This document shows positions 59,884 to 64,000 of a stretch of DNA of 64,000 nucleotides, piece after piece; position 1 is the first letter of the stretch; each line of letters begins with the position of its first letter. The stretch comes from Sequoia sempervirens (lineage: Eukaryota; Streptophyta; Pinopsida; Cupressales; Cupressaceae). The notes beneath the pieces are model-generated. The model was not told where the DNA came from. It did not search any database and saw only the letters and a list, made by a program, of their open reading frames with translations. The translations under genes were made by a program, and so were the position numbers. Location of the stretch: positions 161,704,635-161,768,634 of the forward strand of contig VDFB02047230.1 in NCBI GenBank assembly GCA_007258455.2, read 5' to 3'.

Positions 59884-60775
59884 AAAGATATTGTTTCTAA
59901 TAATGTACTTGAAGGTTTTCCTCCAGTAAGAAAGATTAGTCATCAGATGGAACTGATTCCTAGAGCTAGTTTTTTGAATAAGGCAACTCATCATATGACT
60001 CCAACAAAGAGTGAAGAGTTGAATAGAAAAGTGCAAGAGTTGTTGCGAAAGAGATTGATCAAAGAGAACTTGAGTCCATGTGCAGTACCTGATGTAGTAC
60101 TAGCACCAAAGAAGGATGGGGAATGGCGAATGTGTACAGATTCTAGAGCCATCAACAAGATCACCATCAAGTATAGATCTATCTTACTAAGAAAGGATGA
60201 CATTATGGATTGCTTGAGTGGAGTTGAGTACTTCACAAAGATAGATTTGAAGAGTGGATATCACCAAATCTGGATTAGAGAAGGAGATGAATGGAAGACA
60301 GCCTTTAAAACCAAGGAGGGCTTGTACGAGTGGTTAGTCATGCCTTTTGGGCTAACCAATGCACCAAGCACATTTATGCAGCTTATGAATGAGGTATTGA
60401 AAGAATTTTTTAAGAAAATTTGTTATTGTTTATTTGGATGATATTTTGATTTTAAGTAAGACATTGGAGGAGTGCTTGATGCATATCAGAATATTTTTTG
60501 AGAAGCTGAGGAGAAGTTGTTGATTAATTTGAAGAAATGTAGTTTTGTGAAGAGAGAGTTGGTGTATCTAGGATTTTTTGTCTCAACACAAGGTCTTAAA
60601 ATGGATCTAGAGAAGGTGAGGGCTATCATTGAATGGCCTACCCCTAGGAATGTTATAGAGGCAAGGTCACTTCATGGTCTAGCCAGTTTTTACAAAAAAA
60701 ATATTAAGAATTTCAGTAGTATTTGTGCACCTCTAATTGAAGCAATGAGGAGGGATAGAAAATATTTTAAGTAGA
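59878..60775 (+). pseudogene. Inner chromovirus reverse transcriptase
   Basis: The RT fingers and palm read APKKDGEWRMCTDSRAINKI, FTKIDLKSGYHQI, EWKTAFKTKEGLYEWLVMPF and GLTNAPSTFMQLMNE. The catalytic box YLDD is encoded at 60431-60442 but in the next frame, so a frameshift just before it breaks the enzyme. The thumb continues at 60517-60774 (LVYLGFFVSTQGLKMDLEKV). DSRAINKIT and EGLYEWLVMPFGL are typical of chromovirus RTs. Confidence 0.85.
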
Positions 60776-61150
60776 CTATAGGAGAAGCAAAAAGTTTGGA
60801 TATGTTGAAGAAGAAAGTTACAGAGAAACCTGTTTTGGCACTTCCAAATTTTAATAATGTCTTTCAAGTAGATTGTGATGCTAATGACACTGCCATAGGA
60901 GTTGTTTGGAGTCAAGAAAGTAAGCTTGTTGCCTATTTTAGTGATAAGTTAAATGATGCTAAGAATAAATATTTTGTCAATGATCAAGAGTTTTACGCTA
61001 TAGTTTAGGATTTGAAGAAATGGAGATACTATTTGTTTCCAAAAGAATTTGTTTTATATATTGATCACCAGGCTTTGCAGTATCTCAATAGTCAAGGAAA
61101 GTTAAATCAAAGGCACTTAAAATGGGTTGAGTTTTTGTAGAGTTGTACTT
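60776..61150 (+). pseudogene. Inner chromovirus RNase H
   Basis: It follows RT across a stop at 60772. FQVDCDANDTAIGVVWSQ carries the first catalytic Asp; LNDAKNKYFVNDQEFYAIV and [14 protein letters not shown] follow, with two more stops (about 61006 and 61138). Confidence 0.8.
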
Positions 61151-62300
61151 TTGTTTTGAATCATAGGAGTGGAAGGTCAAACAGAGTTGTAGATAACTTG
61201 AGTAGAAGGAAAAAATTGTTGATAGAGATGAATATAAAGGTTGTTGGGTTTAATGAAATAAAGATTTTGTATCCTAAAGATCCAAACTTTGCAGAAGCTT
61301 GGAAGGCTTGTTTGGAACCTGTTGCATTGGATAGGACAAGATGGTTGGATTTATTAATCCAAGATGGGATGTTGTTTAGAGGAAGCCAATTGTGCATTCC
61401 TAGGAGTTATATGAGAGAGAATCTAATCAATAAAAAAGAATAGTGGAGGATTGGTTGGAAATTTTGGTCGAGATAAGAACATTGCTCTTGTTAGTGAGAA
61501 TTATTACTGGCCACATATACCATAGGATGTGAAGAAGTTTGTAAAAAGTTGTAGAGTATGTCATATGACGAAGGGAACAAGTCAGAATACTAGATTGTAT
61601 CAGCCATTACCTATAACTGAGAGGCCATGGGAGGATATTAGCATGGATTTTGTTTTTGGCTTGCCAAGGACACAAAGATGGAATGATTCCATATTTGTGG
61701 TGGTGGAGATTTTCAAAGATGGCACATTTCATTCCATGTCATAAAACTAGTGATATTCATATTGAAGAGTTGTTTTTCAAAGAGGTGGTGAGACTACATG
61801 GCCTACCAAAGAGTATAGTTTCAGACAGAGATACCAAATTTGTTGGTTATTTCTAGAGGATGTTATGGAAGAATTTGAAGACATATTTGAATTTCAGTTC
61901 TGCACACCATCCACAAACTGATGGAAAAATAGAGGTGGTGAACAGGAGTTTGGGTAACCTACTAAGATGCTTAGTAGGAGATAAGCCCAAGGGATGGGAT
62001 TTGATTATACCACAGGAAAAAATTTCTTACAACAATTATGTCAATAGGAGCACTGGTAAATCACAATTCTAGATTGTGTATGGGAGTATCCCAAGAACTA
62101 CTTCTGAACTGAGAAAGATAGATAAGGGGGAGAACAGTAGTGCTAAGGCTGAAGATTTTGTTAAGCACCTAAAGAATTTGCATGAAGAGGTGAAGAAATG
62201 TATCCATAAGATGAACTCGCAATATAAGGCTAAGGTAGATCAAAAAAGGAGGTATAAGGAGTTCCAGGTAGGAGATGAAGTTATGGTTCATTTGTGAAAG
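61151..62300 (+). pseudogene. Inner chromovirus integrase
   Basis: The zinc-binding region is in pieces (61440-61580: YYWPHI, CRVCHMTKG). The core starts [16 protein letters not shown]. The region of the first catalytic Asp is scrambled by a frameshift near 61700. Later motifs survive: [15 protein letters not shown] and HHPQTDGKIEVVNRSL with the catalytic Glu. The C-terminal GPY/F-like part runs on to about 62430 (KFGPCKILKKHDSGNAYEVE). Confidence 0.8.
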
Positions 62301-62429
62301 GAGAGGTTTCTAGTTGGTACATACAACAAGTTAAAGATGAAGAAGTTTGGACCATGCAAGATCCTGAAGAAGCATGATTCAGGAAATGCATATGAGGTAG
62401 AGTTGCCTGATGGAATTCATATTTCACAT

Positions 62430-62720
62430 GTGTTTAAAATTTTAGATTCAACAAAATATCATGGAGGAATTGATGAAGAAATAACATAAGCACAGTGGAA
62501 TATCCCAACACCTACTTTAGAAGAGGAGATAGAAGAAATTTTGGATAGTCGTGTGGGTAGAAGCACAAAGAATAGGCAATATGCAAAGTACTTGGTGAAG
62601 TGGAGAGGAAGGCTTGTTGAAGATTCATCGTGGTTTTCTAAGACCAAGGTTAACTGTCTTGGTTTTCCTCTAAATCATGAGAAGTGGCAAGGTCAATTTC
62701 AAATTACCCTGGGTGTCTGA
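62430..62720 (+). pseudogene. Chromodomain at the end of inner chromovirus pol
   Basis: EEEIEEILDSRV is followed by YAKYLVKWRGRLVEDSSWF, the beta strands and aromatic cage region of a chromodomain, at about 62518-62645. A stop near 62487 precedes it. The frame ends TLGV and a stop two bases before the 3' LTR, so pol ran right up to the LTR. Confidence 0.8.
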
Positions 62721-63567
62721 TGCAGGAGCATCCAATGGTGTAGGGCAATCTTGCATCACCCAAAAAAAATGTTTTTCTTGATTTCTTTAGTTTTTTTGAG
62801 TCCCATGATGACACTTAGGGGTGTAAGATAGTTAGGAGTCAGAAAAGGTGAAAAATGATCACTTACTATTTTGAGTAAGTTGGCCTAAACGGCCTCGTAT
62901 GGACCTGAAAAATTTACCCCAAGGAGTAGAACTGAAAAAAAATTGGTCATAAAATAATCATCTCAATACCTTGCATGGTTTGGGAGATATTAAAGTTTTA
63001 GTCTCGAGAAATTTCTCCAATGCAGCTTCAAATTCATATATGAAAACTTTAGAGGCCCCGAAACAACTCAAAAGTCAATGAACTGAACTCTGGTAGGTTT
63101 GGAATTGTAGATATCTTTGAGAGCTTTCCAATGATATGTTATAATAGCCAATTGGATACCCAGATCAAAAGTTATGGCCACATGAATTTGCCCCTCTAAA
63201 AAATGAATTTCACTAAAATTTCTTCCTAGGTGAGAAATCAAACGGCGGGACTTTTGGCACCAAAACAAAAGGGAAAGTTGAACTTTCTAGAACATTTTGG
63301 GCAGTTACTAGGTAAAATAAAAAGGGTTAAGTGGGTGTTGTAGAAGGTAGCTCCAATAGTGTAGATTGTGGCTCTGAATAATACATTTTGTTTCCAGGGT
63401 TGATTTTGGTGTAATGAATCAAGCCTACAAGGCTGTAGCATGTAAGTTTTCAATCTGTAATTCATTTTCTAGAAAATAATTAAAAGTGAGTTATTTTTCT
63501 ATCTCACATACTCTGTGTTGGTATCTATTATGGTGATTTGTGTGGGTTTCGGGTGGTGTGGCCCTCA
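62718..63567 (+). repeat. 3' LTR of the inner chromovirus (850 bp)
   Basis: It starts TGATGCAGGAGCATCC and ends GGCCCTCA, and matches the 853-bp solo LTR at 44640-45492 in length, ends and internal blocks (such as AAAAGTTATGGC). The bases AAATA at 63571 equal those before the left LTR (59688-59692), a likely but imperfectly placed target duplication. Confidence 0.8.
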
Positions 63568-63575
63568 TAAAAATA

Positions 63576-64000
63576 CTACCTCAATATATTGCACTTTCCC
63601 TTTTCCTAGGCATCTATGACTTGGTGATTAATGTTCCTTGTAGGAGAAGAATAATTTATTTCTTCTCAATTTGTTTCCTACCTACAATTCCTATTTTGAG
63701 GGGTAGCCTTTGGATTGTTGATAATTTTTACAAAAGATATTCTTGGGAGGGAAGGTCTTTTTTTCATAACTTGTTCCTTAGAGTAACTGTCTCTAGGGCT
63801 AAGGCCCTCTTGATTTATCCTTAGAGAGAAGGTGTTTCAAAGGACCTAACTAAAAATTTGAGATATTTAGTAAGTTCTTCGACAAAGAGAATCATTAAAA
63901 TTTTGTCTAAAATGTTAGGAACCATCACAACCAATTATTGAAAGTCTATCATATAATTATCCACTATTCTAAACTGCTTGACCTAAGCTATCTCCCTAAC
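63576..64000 (-). pseudogene. Outer chromovirus gag fragment
   Basis: On the minus strand, LVVMVPNILDKILMILFVEELTKYL and VRSFETPSL resemble the conserved middle of chromovirus Gag (VP, LFVEGL, V-P-TL). Several stops interrupt it and it runs off the window. Strand and position fit the outer element at 56070-59692, split by the inner insertion. Confidence 0.5.

Larger units (their letters stand above)
59693..63567 (+). mobile_element. Inner chromovirus inserted in the outer one, 5' part deleted
   Basis: The 3' LTR (62718-63567) and a 190-base fragment of the 5' LTR (59693-59883) bracket a pol with RT, RNase H, integrase and chromodomain. Gag, protease, the primer site and most of the 5' LTR are missing, so the LTR fragment is joined directly to sequence just before RT. 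The orientation is opposite to the surrounding element. Confidence 0.8.

Noticed and set aside
63540..63824. 94-codon plus-strand ORF after the 3' LTR
   Set aside because: It overlaps the LTR end and the minus-strand gag fragment, and shows no motif.

Overview
The window looks like plant nuclear DNA, most likely from a large, repeat-rich genome such as a gymnosperm. It is AT-rich, almost entirely layered LTR retrotransposons and other repeats, and holds one recognisable host gene: the first exons of an auxilin/JAC1-like gene with plant-type splice sites. The species cannot be read from the sequence. I see no rRNA, tRNA, CRISPR or bacterial gene. Two 100-base N gaps interrupt the window at 23963-24062 and 36088-36187.

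Region 1 (1-13571) is a pile of old elements. An Athila-like Ty3/gypsy element lies on the minus strand, with a tRNA-Asp-type primer site at 5250 and an LTR from 5273. It abuts a minus-strand Ty1/copia remnant (6476-8353). That remnant is cut by a plus-strand copia element (8354-13068) which keeps gag and the end of RNase H but has lost the middle of pol. Region 2 (13572-23962) is the best-preserved element, a Tat-lineage Ty3/gypsy element on the plus strand. It has an LTR with a TATA box, a tRNA-Lys-type primer site, a 2.3 kb leader carrying two arrays of a GC-rich 21-bp repeat, gag, protease, a G-patch, reverse transcriptase, two RNase H domains and integrase. Only three inactivating lesions are visible before the first gap. 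Region 3 (24063-29040) starts with a second Tat-type gag facing the first across the gap. It continues into an LTR/leader-like stretch with four copies of an imperfect hairpin motif.

Region 4 (30492-33173) is the host gene: TATA box, start codon, two good exons in phase, an intron with a triplicated 217-bp unit, and a weaker third exon. The J domain expected at the C terminus is not in view. Region 5 (36188-42000) holds a broken pogo/Tigger-like (Tc1/mariner superfamily) DDE transposase with long flanks rich in tandem repeats, including an 82-bp perfect palindrome.

Region 6 (42041-49316) is non-coding but structured: a 219-bp direct repeat pair 4.96 kb apart, a solo LTR with a perfect 5-bp target duplication inserted into a tandem duplication, and an 1832-bp element with about 600-bp terminal inverted repeats and a perfect 9-bp target duplication, which marks it as a non-autonomous Mutator-like element. 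Region 7 (49317-56070) is featureless apart from a 180-bp hairpin. Region 8 (56070-64000) is a minus-strand chromovirus split by a plus-strand chromovirus; the inner element shares its LTR family with the solo LTR of region 6.

The genes do not form a pathway. The mobile-element genes belong to separate replication units, nearly all dead. The strongest unexplained signals are the GCGCGC-bearing leader arrays of the Tat element, the long-TIR Mutator-like element, the hairpin motif of the second Tat-type element and the apparently split or truncated host gene.
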